A stretch of DNA of 7,258 nucleotides from Tannerella sp. (GCA_031279875.1 JAITHS010000049.1:1-7258); one strand, 5' to 3'; numbered from the stretch's first letter, positions 1-7,093 are shown. Translations and numbers: made by a program. The notes: generated by a model not told the origin, from the letters alone.

Positions 1-51
1 GCAGTCAACAAACTGTTGCCGCTGACAGGCGATAACTGGCAAAATCCGTGA
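1..51 (+). CDS. SusD/RagB-like protein, C-terminal end only (partial)
   Basis: Reading from base 1 gives 16 codons, AVNKLLPLTGDNWQNP, then TGA at 49-51. This matches the end of the complete SusD-like protein downstream, which finishes ANKMQNHTGNDWQNPGW; the shared positions are N-K, T-G and W-Q-N-P with identical spacing. SusD-family proteins commonly end in this kind of N-rich, W-containing tail. The fragment is therefore read as the 3' end of an upstream SusD-like gene, which by family habit would be preceded by its own susC-like gene. Oddity: the stop falls where the downstream paralogue has the Gly codon GGA, and the next codons are TGG then TGA, so an older ending in G-W is still visible. 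The assignment rests on only 16 residues, but the match to the paralogue makes it fairly secure. Confidence 0.72.
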   Translation, partial: AVNKLLPLTGDNWQNP

Positions 52-62
52 TGGTGAGAACT

Positions 63-125
63 AATTACGAAATAAGAATTAAAAATTACGAATTACGAAT
101 TAAGAATTACAAATTAAGAATTAAG
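63..125 (+). repeat. 7-bp tandem array (AATTACG/AATTAAG), nine units
   Basis: Nine consecutive 7-bp units occupy almost the whole gap before the SusC-like gene and stop 4 bp short of its ATG. Units are AATTACG, AATTAAG or close variants (AAATAAG, AATTAAA, AATTACA). Because seven is not a multiple of three, three units make a 21-bp translated period, which produces a meaningless NYEIRIK-like peptide in one frame. Related arrays in the same orientation lie at 5489-5523 and 7036-7070. No promoter of the Bacteroidota type is visible inside it. It would form the A/T-rich leader just upstream of the start codon, so changes in unit number could alter the leader; that effect is inference. Confidence 0.93.
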
Positions 126-129
126 AATC

Positions 130-3100
130 ATGAAGAAAATAAAATATTTCAGAAACATATTAAGCCTGCTGTGTTTGTTGTTGAGCGGTATAGTGCATTC
201 GCAGAACGACTTCTTGCTTCAAATAAGCGGCAAAGTAAGCGACGCCAACGGCAAACCGCTTTCAGGCGTCGCCATTTCGGGCTTCGGTACTCCATACCGC
301 ACAGTAACCAACACCGACGGCGTCTATCAGCTTGTAATAGGCGACGTATGCAGTAAGGCGCAGTTTGTGCTTAACGGCTACAAAACGCAATCGGTTGATA
401 TAAAAACAGGCGGAGACTTGGATATTATCCTCGAAAAAGCAGAAGTTTTTGATAACGACGACGAAGTATTGATGGGTTTCAGCCGTCAGCGACGAGGCGA
501 CATAACCGGCGCAGTATCAACCGTTAAAGGCGAAATACTTGAACGCACACCCGCCGCCAATCTCGGTACCACGCTGGCAGGCAGATTGGCGGGACTTATT
601 ACGCGCGAAACATCGTCGGAACCGTCTCGCATAGCGACGGCTTTCTGGGCACGCGGAGCATCAACCAACGGCGCTTACCAGCCGCTGTTAGTTATCGACG
701 GCTTTACATACCGCAACTACGCTACCGACCTTTTGGAATATATCTCGGCAATGGAAGTAGAATCGATAAGCCTGCTTAAAGACGCTTCAACACAAGCGCT
801 CTACGGCATACAAGGCGGTAACGGCGTGATTGTGATAACTACCAAACGAGGTGTGCAGCGCAAAGTAACGGTGGATGTGAAAATCGACAACACGATAGAA
901 CGACCTTCTACACAGTTGGATTTCATTCATTCGGGAGAATATGTTACTATGAAAAATCAAGCCGCCTATAACGACGGTCTCGGCCAATACTACTTTTTTG
1001 ACCGCGAAACGGTTGCCGGTTTTCAACCCGATGCCGACCCTAATACTTATCCGCGTCAAAATTATCCCAACAACAACTGGCGACAAATGTATATGAAAGA
1101 CCAATCGTTTATGCAGCGCGCAGGAATAAATTTTACCGGCGGTACCGAAAGAACACAGTTTTTTACTAACCTCAATGTGATGCATCAAAACGGAATGTGG
1201 AAAACAGAGCAAACCAAATATAACCCTAACAACGATTATCTCTGGGCTAACTTTCGGTCGAACGTTGACCTGAAACTCCACAAGCAACTGTCGGTAGGTC
1301 TGAATTTGAGCGGCAATATCAAGCGCGAACGCGGACCGGCAAATAATCCTAACGGAGAAACTTTCGGCAACGATATTTACTACCGTATGTTTACCGTCCC
1401 GCCTTACGTTTTCGGACCTGCTACGCCTTTGACGGAAAACTCTGAAACAGGCGAAACAACAGGTAACGAAGTAGTTGTAACCCAAACCGAAACATGGCCT
1501 GTCTATGCCATTCTTAATCGCATCGGCTTTAAAGTGCGTACCAATACCAACGTATATGCGCAGTTTTTTGCCAAACTCAACCTCGATTTCATTACGCAAG
1601 GATTGAACCTCAGCGGCTACGGCGGCTATCAGACGCTTTCGGTCGAAAACCTTAATACAAGTCAGAATTTCGAGAAATGGATACGCTCAAACAATTATCA
1701 AGACCTGATTTTTACACGCTACGGAACCGACGAAAACACTCCTTTGTCATACGGCAAAGCTACCGCATACTATTACAACCTCAATTTTAAGGGAGTATTG
1801 GATTATCGTCGTACCTTCGGGAAGCACGACTTGACGGCTACGGCGTTCGCGTTTTATCAAAACATGAACACGGCCAACGAATCGCTGCCGTATAAACGTC
1901 TGCTTAGCGGCATAGAAGCGGCGTATTCTTACAACAACCGCTATCTGTTGAAATTCGACATCGGATATTCGGGAACGGAAGCTTACTCGCGCAAGCATCG
2001 CTTTACCGCTACTCCGGCTCTGTCGGCAGGATGGGTAATAACGGAAGAAGATTTTCTGCGCGACAATAAGTTTATCACTTACCTCAAACCGCGTATATCA
2101 ACAGGCAAAACGGCTAACGACCAGGGATTGGGCAGGTATGTCTATCTTGATAATATCAGCCTCGCGACTGGCGGCTCAATGAGCGGATACCTTAAATATA
2201 TCATTAACGAAGGTCAGGCTGCCAATGCCAACATAGCGCCCGAAACATCAGTGAAACAAAACTACGGTATAGACCTGACTATAATGAACAATCTCTCGAT
2301 TTCGGCTGATATATTCCGCGAAAAGATGAACACAATGCTGTCCGGCTCGGTTTCGACCGTTCCTGCATATCAGGGCATACCGTTAGGATATTATCCCCGT
2401 ACTAACGCCGGCAAATTCGAGAACGGCGGCTATGAACTGTCGGCTCAATATGCCAAACAGGTAACGAAAAAATTCCACTTCGACCTTGGCGGCTGGGTAA
2501 TGTACGCCAAAAACACAATAGTCTTTAACGATGAAGCCGAGCGAGGCGACGATTACGCCTACCGTATCCGTCAGGAAGGCTATTCCTATGGGCAACAATT
2601 CGGCTACCTGATAGACCGCAGCAACGGTAACGGCTTTTTCAACAGCGCCGACGAACTGCACAACAGCGGTCTGACTTACGAAATAGGCGCCCCACGAGTT
2701 GGCGACCTCAAATACTGCGACCTCAACAACGACGGTATTATCAACGATAAGGATAAGGCTCCGCTGGGAACCGGCGCACTGCCGCGATATACCTACGCGC
2801 TTAACGGCAGCATGAAATTTCAAAACTTCGACCTCAGTTTCATGTTTCAGGGTATAGGTCAGTTTTGGACTATCGATATGAGTACAGGTCGCCACGAGTA
2901 CGCTTTCGACGGCGTTTATTCGCAGTGGCACCGCAGCGCATGGACGGCCGAACGCTATGCCGCAGGCGACAAAATAACATATCCCGCCCTATCTACCAAA
3001 GCTAATGCCAATCATGAGGCTAACGAGTTCTTCCTTGAAGACAAATCGTATATCCGTCTCAAAAATGCGGAAATAGGTTATACTTTACCGCGCTACATCT

Positions 3101-3270
3101 CAAAAGCCGTTGCCGCACAGCAAATACGCCTCTATCTCAACGGACAAAATCTCTATACATGGCACAACCTGAAAGGTACGGACTACGGACCGGAATGGGG
3201 CAGCAGCGGCGAAATTATCTCTATACCTGTTTTCAGCCTTTATAATATCGGTTTAAGTGTTAAATTCTAA
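130..3270 (+). CDS. SusC/RagA-family TonB-dependent outer-membrane transporter
   Basis: This 1046-residue protein should form an outer-membrane beta-barrel that imports glycan fragments using TonB-ExbBD energy, with the SusD-like lipoprotein as its lid. Residues 1-24 form a Sec signal peptide (KK-K-R start, hydrophobic core, ending near VHS-Q). Residues 31-101 match the carboxypeptidase-like regulatory domain that opens SusC proteins (ISGKVSDANGKPLSG, then TNTDGVYQL). Residues 110-135 hold the linker before the plug (DEVLMGF, then GDITGAVSTVKG). The plug is at about 121-241, with VIDGF at 188-192, LKDAS at 216-220 and TTKRG at 237-241; the usual YGSRGANG is YGIQGGNG here. The barrel fills the rest, with a DLNNDGIINDKDK calcium-loop-like motif at 864-876 and a terminal Phe. 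Length is normal for the family. The ATG at 130 is chosen because it gives the complete signal peptide. The SusD-like gene starts 14 bp after the stop, so the two are almost certainly co-transcribed. Substrate is unknown. Confidence 0.97.
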   Translation: MKKIKYFRNILSLLCLLLSGIVHSQNDFLLQISGKVSDANGKPLSGVAISGFGTPYRTVTNTDGVYQLVIGDVCSKAQFVLNGYKTQSVDIKTGGDLDIILEKAEVFDNDDEVLMGFSRQRRGDITGAVSTVKGEILERTPAANLGTTLAGRLAGLITRETSSEPSRIATAFWARGASTNGAYQPLLVIDGFTYRNYATDLLEYISAMEVESISLLKDASTQALYGIQGGNGVIVITTKRGVQRKVTVDVKIDNTIERPSTQLDFIHSGEYVTMKNQAAYNDGLGQYYFFDRETVAGFQPDADPNTYPRQNYPNNNWRQMYMKDQSFMQRAGINFTGGTERTQFFTNLNVMHQNGMWKTEQTKYNPNNDYLWANFRSNVDLKLHKQLSVGLNLSGNIKRERGPANNPNGETFGNDIYYRMFTVPPYVFGPATPLTENSETGETTGNEVVVTQTETWPVYAILNRIGFKVRTNTNVYAQFFAKLNLDFITQGLNLSGYGGYQTLSVENLNTSQNFEKWIRSNNYQDLIFTRYGTDENTPLSYGKATAYYYNLNFKGVLDYRRTFGKHDLTATAFAFYQNMNTANESLPYKRLLSGIEAAYSYNNRYLLKFDIGYSGTEAYSRKHRFTATPALSAGWVITEEDFLRDNKFITYLKPRISTGKTANDQGLGRYVYLDNISLATGGSMSGYLKYIINEGQAANANIAPETSVKQNYGIDLTIMNNLSISADIFREKMNTMLSGSVSTVPAYQGIPLGYYPRTNAGKFENGGYELSAQYAKQVTKKFHFDLGGWVMYAKNTIVFNDEAERGDDYAYRIRQEGYSYGQQFGYLIDRSNGNGFFNSADELHNSGLTYEIGAPRVGDLKYCDLNNDGIINDKDKAPLGTGALPRYTYALNGSMKFQNFDLSFMFQGIGQFWTIDMSTGRHEYAFDGVYSQWHRSAWTAERYAAGDKITYPALSTKANANHEANEFFLEDKSYIRLKNAEIGYTLPRYISKAVAAQQIRLYLNGQNLYTWHNLKGTDYGPEWGSSGEIISIPVFSLYNIGLSVKF

Positions 3271-3284
3271 ATACAACGAAGATT

Positions 3285-5483
3285 ATGAAAAAATATATTT
3301 TATTTCTCTTTACCGCATTTGCCGTTTCCTGTAATGATATGCTCGAACTGCAAAACGACGGTCGCATATCGATGGAACAAGTGTTTAAGACCCGTGCGGG
3401 CGTGCAGGGATACCTCAACTCGTGCTACGGATACCGTATAGGCCCGTCGCTCGAACGCTCTGCTTTGACCGATGATGCTCATCATTCGGAAGATATGTTT
3501 GGCGGCTCTCTCTATAACCGCTGGTATGCCAACGCCAATTCTGCCGCCGCATACGCCAACGTTGACTTCCCATGGACACATCTCTACAACGGTATTCGTA
3601 AGTGTAACATCTTTATAAGCAATGTGTCGGTACTCGATCCTTCTTCTATTCTGAACTACGGCGGCGAAATATCGTCATGGCTTGCTGAAGCTCGTACCTT
3701 GCGTGCGTACTATTATCTTGAACTGATAAAACGTTACGGCGCATGTCCGATAATTACCCAAGCATACGAAACGACGCATAATTTCGGTGCCGACCGCCGA
3801 GCAAAAGTTTCGGAAGTAGTACAACAAATAGTTGCCGACTGCGACGAAGCGTTAGCCGCTCCCGAACAGGAACAGGGCTTCCCATGGCGGGTTATGACAG
3901 GTCAAAACGGTATCATGACACGCGCTATGGCTCATGCTATCAAGTCGCAGGCTGTGCTTTTTGCCGCCAGCCCGCTTTACAGCGACGGTACATACTCTTG
4001 GGCCGATGCCCGCACTGTTACCGCCGCTGCTCTGGGAGAGTGTTTGGCACACGGCTACGAATTGTTTAATACCCAACCCGACGCTTCAATAGCACAAAAT
4101 ACTTATGCTTACTACTTTATAAACTATCACGACGAACAGCAGGCTTTTGATAAGGAAACGGTCTATCCGGGTCACGGTCTGTCGATATGGCAATCATCGG
4201 GCTTGCCTACCACCGCAGGACAAACAACGGCCGGCGTATGCCCTACGCAGGAACTGGTTGACTGCTACGAAATGGCTAACGGCGAAGCGCCGATAACAGG
4301 CTATACCGACGAGCAACATCTCAACCCCATCATCAATCCGGCTTCGGGCTATGACCCTGCCAATCCCTACGCCGGACGCGACCCGCGCTTCTATGCTTCG
4401 ATATACTTCAACGGCGCCGTGCGACAGTTAGGCGAACCGGGTCTGGGACGCGACGACCATTATCCCATATCGCTCAACACCGGCGAACTGAACCAAATAA
4501 ATGTTACCGAAAACGGCGATGAGTTCCGCCTCGAAGCCACCGGCGGCGACCCTTTTATCAATACTACTGCTATCGGCGCCGACCTCAAAGCGCCGCCCGG
4601 AAGTGTCTATTTCCGCATGGAATACAAAGCACCGCAGGATATAAATACAGGAGAGTTTTTCTTCTGTATGCCTAATGCGGCAGGCGGTATCGAGACAGGT
4701 CAGGTACTTAAATTTCCGAAAGCAGCCGACTGGACTGCTATCGAAATAGAATTGACATCATGGTGTACGCAGTTCGGCTGGGGTAAAGCCGCCGACCATC
4801 GCCTGCGCTTTGACTTCGCAACCGAAGCAGGACATGTGATAGAAATTCGTAATATGGAAATAGTAGTGCAATCGACAATAGCGCCCGCAGCACCGGTAGA
4901 GACTTTCGTCGGCGGATCAGAAGCAATATCGGGTTCCGACCGACGCTATACCCGCACGGGATACTATCTCCGTAAATACAACAACTGGAAATCAAACAAG
5001 GATAACTCCGCCGACGGCGAACTGCGCAAGATACGCCTCGCCGAACTGTATCTCAACTTTGCCGAAGCAGCCAATCAAGCCGACGGCCCCGATAATGCCG
5101 TAAATATGGGTAACGGTTTGAGCCTCTCCGCACGCGATGCCGTTAACGCTGTCCGTAAACGTGCCGGTATGCCCGATTTCCCCTCCGGCATGACAAAAGA
5201 CGGTTTCGATAAAAAATATCGCAACGAACGTCGCATAGAGCTGGCATTCGACGACAACCGCTATTTCGACGTCCGACGCTGGAAAATAATGGAAGAAACC
5301 TCACATTACGTTACCGGAATGCGCATAACGGCAAACGAAGACGGTCAGCCTGTTTCATACCAACGCTTCGCTATCGAACGCCTCGCTTACGGCGAAAAAT
5401 ACTATTTCTATCCGCTCGAAATGACCGAAGCTAACAAAATGCAAAATCATACCGGTAACGATTGGCAAAATCCGGGATGGTAG
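3285..5483 (+). CDS. SusD/RagB-family glycan-binding outer-membrane lipoprotein, long form with apparent inserted domain
   Basis: This is the surface glycan-binding partner of the SusC-like transporter immediately upstream. Residues 1-16 are a lipoprotein signal (MKKYILFLF core, lipobox AVSC, lipidated Cys16), followed by acidic residues (NDMLE) suited to surface export. SusD landmarks appear in order: LRAYYYLELIKRYG at 139-152, DPRFYASI at 366-373, TGYYLRKY at 558-565, IRLAELYLNFAEAAN at 583-597, ARDAVNAVRKRAG at 616-628, and ERRIELAFDDNRYFDVRRWK at 648-667. The tail is YYFYP...NDWQNPGW. These correspond to the SusD-like N-terminal (helical, TPR-like) and RagB/SusD C-terminal domains. At 732 residues it is longer than the roughly 500-650 usual for the family. 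The excess lies between DPRFYASI and TGYYLRKY, where about 395-530 looks like a separate beta-rich module. The ATG lies 14 bp after the susC-like stop and is the only start giving the lipoprotein signal. No frameshift is seen. Confidence 0.97.
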   Translation: MKKYILFLFTAFAVSCNDMLELQNDGRISMEQVFKTRAGVQGYLNSCYGYRIGPSLERSALTDDAHHSEDMFGGSLYNRWYANANSAAAYANVDFPWTHLYNGIRKCNIFISNVSVLDPSSILNYGGEISSWLAEARTLRAYYYLELIKRYGACPIITQAYETTHNFGADRRAKVSEVVQQIVADCDEALAAPEQEQGFPWRVMTGQNGIMTRAMAHAIKSQAVLFAASPLYSDGTYSWADARTVTAAALGECLAHGYELFNTQPDASIAQNTYAYYFINYHDEQQAFDKETVYPGHGLSIWQSSGLPTTAGQTTAGVCPTQELVDCYEMANGEAPITGYTDEQHLNPIINPASGYDPANPYAGRDPRFYASIYFNGAVRQLGEPGLGRDDHYPISLNTGELNQINVTENGDEFRLEATGGDPFINTTAIGADLKAPPGSVYFRMEYKAPQDINTGEFFFCMPNAAGGIETGQVLKFPKAADWTAIEIELTSWCTQFGWGKAADHRLRFDFATEAGHVIEIRNMEIVVQSTIAPAAPVETFVGGSEAISGSDRRYTRTGYYLRKYNNWKSNKDNSADGELRKIRLAELYLNFAEAANQADGPDNAVNMGNGLSLSARDAVNAVRKRAGMPDFPSGMTKDGFDKKYRNERRIELAFDDNRYFDVRRWKIMEETSHYVTGMRITANEDGQPVSYQRFAIERLAYGEKYYFYPLEMTEANKMQNHTGNDWQNPGW

Positions 5484-5488
5484 GAAGG

Positions 5489-5523
5489 AATTACAAATTA
5501 CAAATTACAAATTAAGAATTATC
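5489..5523 (+). repeat. 7-bp tandem array (AATTACA/AATTAAG), five units
   Basis: Five 7-bp units follow the SusD-like stop codon by 5 bp: three copies of AATTACA, one AATTAAG and one degenerate AATTATC. It belongs to the same family and has the same orientation as the arrays at 63-125 and 7036-7070, but is dominated by the AATTACA variant. It occupies the first half of the 67-bp gap before the discoidin lipoprotein gene. No terminator hairpin or promoter is visible in this gap, which is compatible with read-through from the SusD-like gene. Confidence 0.9.
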
Positions 5524-5545
5524 AAATCTTCAAATCTTCAAATTT
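5522..5545 (+). repeat. 8-bp tandem array (TCAAATCT), three units
   Basis: Two exact copies of TCAAATCT and one TCAAATTT directly abut, and overlap by 2 bp, the preceding 7-bp array. The array ends 5 bp before the ATG of the discoidin lipoprotein, so it forms the untranslated leader next to the start codon. There is no Shine-Dalgarno-like purine run; the sequence just before the ATG is A-rich, as is usual for Bacteroidota. Confidence 0.88.
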
Positions 5546-5550
5546 AAAAT

Positions 5551-7026
5551 ATGACAAATAAACAAAATAGAACAGTTTCGGAAAAGCGAGTCCCGCAGGG
5601 ACTTTCCTTTATTAACCGTACACTTCAGTGTACGGCCTTTCAGTGTACGGCCTTTATAATGGCAGCGAGTGCAGTGCTGACGTCATGCTATGACGCCGAG
5701 CCTGTACCGGAAGTGAATCTGCCGCAATTCTTGTCGCTCGCTATCAGCGACTCTCACAATGCTACTAATATTAAGGATTTAAGCCTGATTATGGGTACGT
5801 CGGCCGATACAACTATCGCTATCAGCATGTCGTATGGCGGTACGACCGACTACAAACGCGGTATCATAGCAGCCGAAGCAGGTGTGGACGCCGCACTCGT
5901 AGATACCTACAACGCCGCAAACGGTACCGGTTACAAACTGCTGCCCGAAGAGTTTTACCGCTTCGACAAGACTACACTAACTATTGCCGACGGCTTTAAC
6001 AGGTCTGACTTTATCCGTTTGACGGTAAGCCCTAAAAACATCGATTTCACTGCCGAATATCTCTTGCCGGTAAGCATCAAATCGGTCTCGCAAGGCAATA
6101 TCCCGATAAACGAAGAGTTTAAAACTCAATATCTCGTGTTTAGAGGCGAGATAGAAACGACGCCGGGCAGAGAAAAGTGGACGGTAGCAGGGGCTTCGTC
6201 GGAGTGGCAAAACATTTATTTCGCGAAACAGGCTTTCGATAACGACCCTGCTACCTTCTGGCACACCGAACTCAACGGCATGCCGCAGTGGTTTGCAGTC
6301 GATATGGTCGGCAACAAGCGCATCGACGGCTTTATGATTACTAACCGTAAAGACATAAACCAAAATGCGCTCCCAAAACATATCACTATCGAAGTCGGAA
6401 TGGACGGCGTGAATTGGGAGACTGTCCTCGATATTCCCGAACTGCCTACCTCGCGAGTGATGCAGGTTGTGCCGCTGCCGCAAGCCGCCACAGCACGCTT
6501 CTTTAAGTTTAACGTGCTTTCTACACATACGGGAGATCCTTATACTTATCTCGCCGAAATAAATATCTACTCCGGCACAGCGCCCGAACCGGAAGTTGAT
6601 ATGGAAATACATACTTGGACGATTGATTCCTACTCGTCGCAGTGGAACACCGGTTCGGCTTGTTCTAATCTTATCGACGGTAACAAAGAAACGCTCTGGC
6701 ACTCCGAACCTTTCGACGACGCACTTAACAAAATGCCGCAATGGGTTTTGTTCGATATGCAAAAATCACGCAAAATAAAGGGTATCAAAATATGGCACCG
6801 CCAAAACGACCACGGCATGGAACCTAAACATATCGTCTTTGAAGTGAGCGACGACAAACAATCATGGACTGCCCTGATAGACGAACCTGAATTGAGCAAC
6901 GAATGGCAAACGCAGCAAGACCTCAAAGCGCCAACACCGCAATCCGGTCGCTATCTGCGCATGACCGTTCTGACAAACCAAAGCAATCTCAACTGGACTG
7001 CGCTGGGTGAAGTAACACCGTATTAG
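5551..7026 (+). CDS. DUF1735-like and two-discoidin (F5/8 type C) domain surface lipoprotein, probable glycan-binding protein
   Basis: This 491-residue protein fits the surface glycan-binding proteins that often follow susC/susD pairs. A lipobox LTSC (43-46) predicts lipidation at Cys46. Residues about 58-200 resemble the DUF1735 (BT_3987-like N-terminal) beta-sandwich, with the family-typical pattern YNAANGTGYKLLPEEFY (120-136) and a later TAEYLLPVSI. Two discoidin domains follow, at about 205-341 and 352-491. They resemble each other: FDNDPATFWHTE and IDGNKETLWHSE, MPQWFAVDM and MPQWVLFDM, PKHITIEV and PKHIVFEV. Discoidin domains commonly bind sugars or glycoconjugates; no catalytic domain is visible. 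Start choice is difficult. ATG 5551 gives a 45-residue leader, much of it encoded by hairpin and duplicated DNA, while the only other in-frame ATG, 5659, leaves just nine uncharged residues before the Cys, too few for a signal peptide. I keep 5551. The gene lies 67 bp after the SusD-like gene and may share its transcript. The ligand is unknown. Confidence 0.9.
   Translation: MTNKQNRTVSEKRVPQGLSFINRTLQCTAFQCTAFIMAASAVLTSCYDAEPVPEVNLPQFLSLAISDSHNATNIKDLSLIMGTSADTTIAISMSYGGTTDYKRGIIAAEAGVDAALVDTYNAANGTGYKLLPEEFYRFDKTTLTIADGFNRSDFIRLTVSPKNIDFTAEYLLPVSIKSVSQGNIPINEEFKTQYLVFRGEIETTPGREKWTVAGASSEWQNIYFAKQAFDNDPATFWHTELNGMPQWFAVDMVGNKRIDGFMITNRKDINQNALPKHITIEVGMDGVNWETVLDIPELPTSRVMQVVPLPQAATARFFKFNVLSTHTGDPYTYLAEINIYSGTAPEPEVDMEIHTWTIDSYSSQWNTGSACSNLIDGNKETLWHSEPFDDALNKMPQWVLFDMQKSRKIKGIKIWHRQNDHGMEPKHIVFEVSDDKQSWTALIDEPELSNEWQTQQDLKAPTPQSGRYLRMTVLTNQSNLNWTALGEVTPY
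5589..5603. repeat. Perfect inverted repeat AGTCCC-GCA-GGGACT within coding sequence
   Basis: A 6-bp GC-rich stem with a 3-nt loop lies at codons 13-18 of the discoidin lipoprotein gene, about 40 nt after its start codon. It encodes part of the unusual N-terminal extension (RVPQGL). In the mRNA it would form a compact hairpin near the start. Its GC-rich palindromic form is unlike the surrounding signal-peptide codons and suggests an inserted palindromic repeat; that origin is inferred. Confidence 0.8.
5616..5635. repeat. Perfect inverted repeat CCGTACACT / AGTGTACGG within coding sequence
   Basis: A 9-bp perfect inverted repeat with only two bases between the arms (effectively 8 bp with a 4-nt loop). 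It overlaps the first copy of the 15-bp tandem duplication at 5626-5655. It encodes the NRTLQCT part of the lipoprotein leader and lies 12 bp after the preceding hairpin, so the two would stack in the mRNA near the translation start. Confidence 0.85.
5626..5655 (+). repeat. 15-bp exact tandem duplication CAGTGTACGGCCTTT
   Basis: Two exact adjacent copies, 5626-5640 and 5641-5655, translate as QCTAF-QCTAF just before the hydrophobic core of the lipoprotein signal. Because the unit is 15 bp, gain or loss of a copy keeps the reading frame and changes the leader by five residues. The first copy contains the right arm of the inverted repeat at 5616-5635. Confidence 0.92.
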
Positions 7027-7035
7027 ACGTTGTTT

Positions 7036-7070
7036 AATTACGAATTAAAAATTACGAATTACGAATTACG
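7036..7070 (+). repeat. 7-bp tandem array (AATTACG), five units
   Basis: Five units (four AATTACG, one AATTAAA) begin 9 bp after the stop codon of the discoidin lipoprotein. The array has the same orientation as those at 63-125 and 5489-5523. Bases 7042-7068 are identical to 76-102 in the first array, an exact 27-bp direct repeat that brackets the susC-susD-lipoprotein cassette. Confidence 0.92.
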
Positions 7071-7093
7071 AGCGAGTTGAACCGCACCTTCCC

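Noticed and set aside
49..51. UGA read as glycine, which would restore the QNPGW ending of the upstream SusD-like protein
   Set aside because: The three complete genes contain no in-frame TGA and use TAA or TAG as stops, and the genes are typical of Bacteroidota, which use UGA as a stop. A simple nonsense change is the better explanation.
52..129. Bacteroidota promoter (TTTG / TAnnTTTG) upstream of the SusC-like gene
   Set aside because: No TTTG or TAnnTTTG match is present in this gap; the AT-rich composition is explained by the 7-bp array.
48..356. Open frame of 102 codons beginning with a periodic NYEIRIK-like peptide
   Set aside because: The periodic part is simply translation of the 7-bp array, and the rest overlaps the SusC-like gene in another frame. 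It shows no protein-like features.
787..1599. Long minus-strand open frame of 270 codons inside the SusC-like gene
   Set aside because: It is antisense to a clear family member and matches nothing I recognise. The other long antisense frames (for example 5977-6762 and 2383-2931) are rejected for the same reason.
5659..7026. Alternative start of the discoidin lipoprotein at ATG 5659
   Set aside because: This leaves only MAASAVLTS before the lipobox Cys, with no positive charge and too short a hydrophobic segment for a signal peptide.
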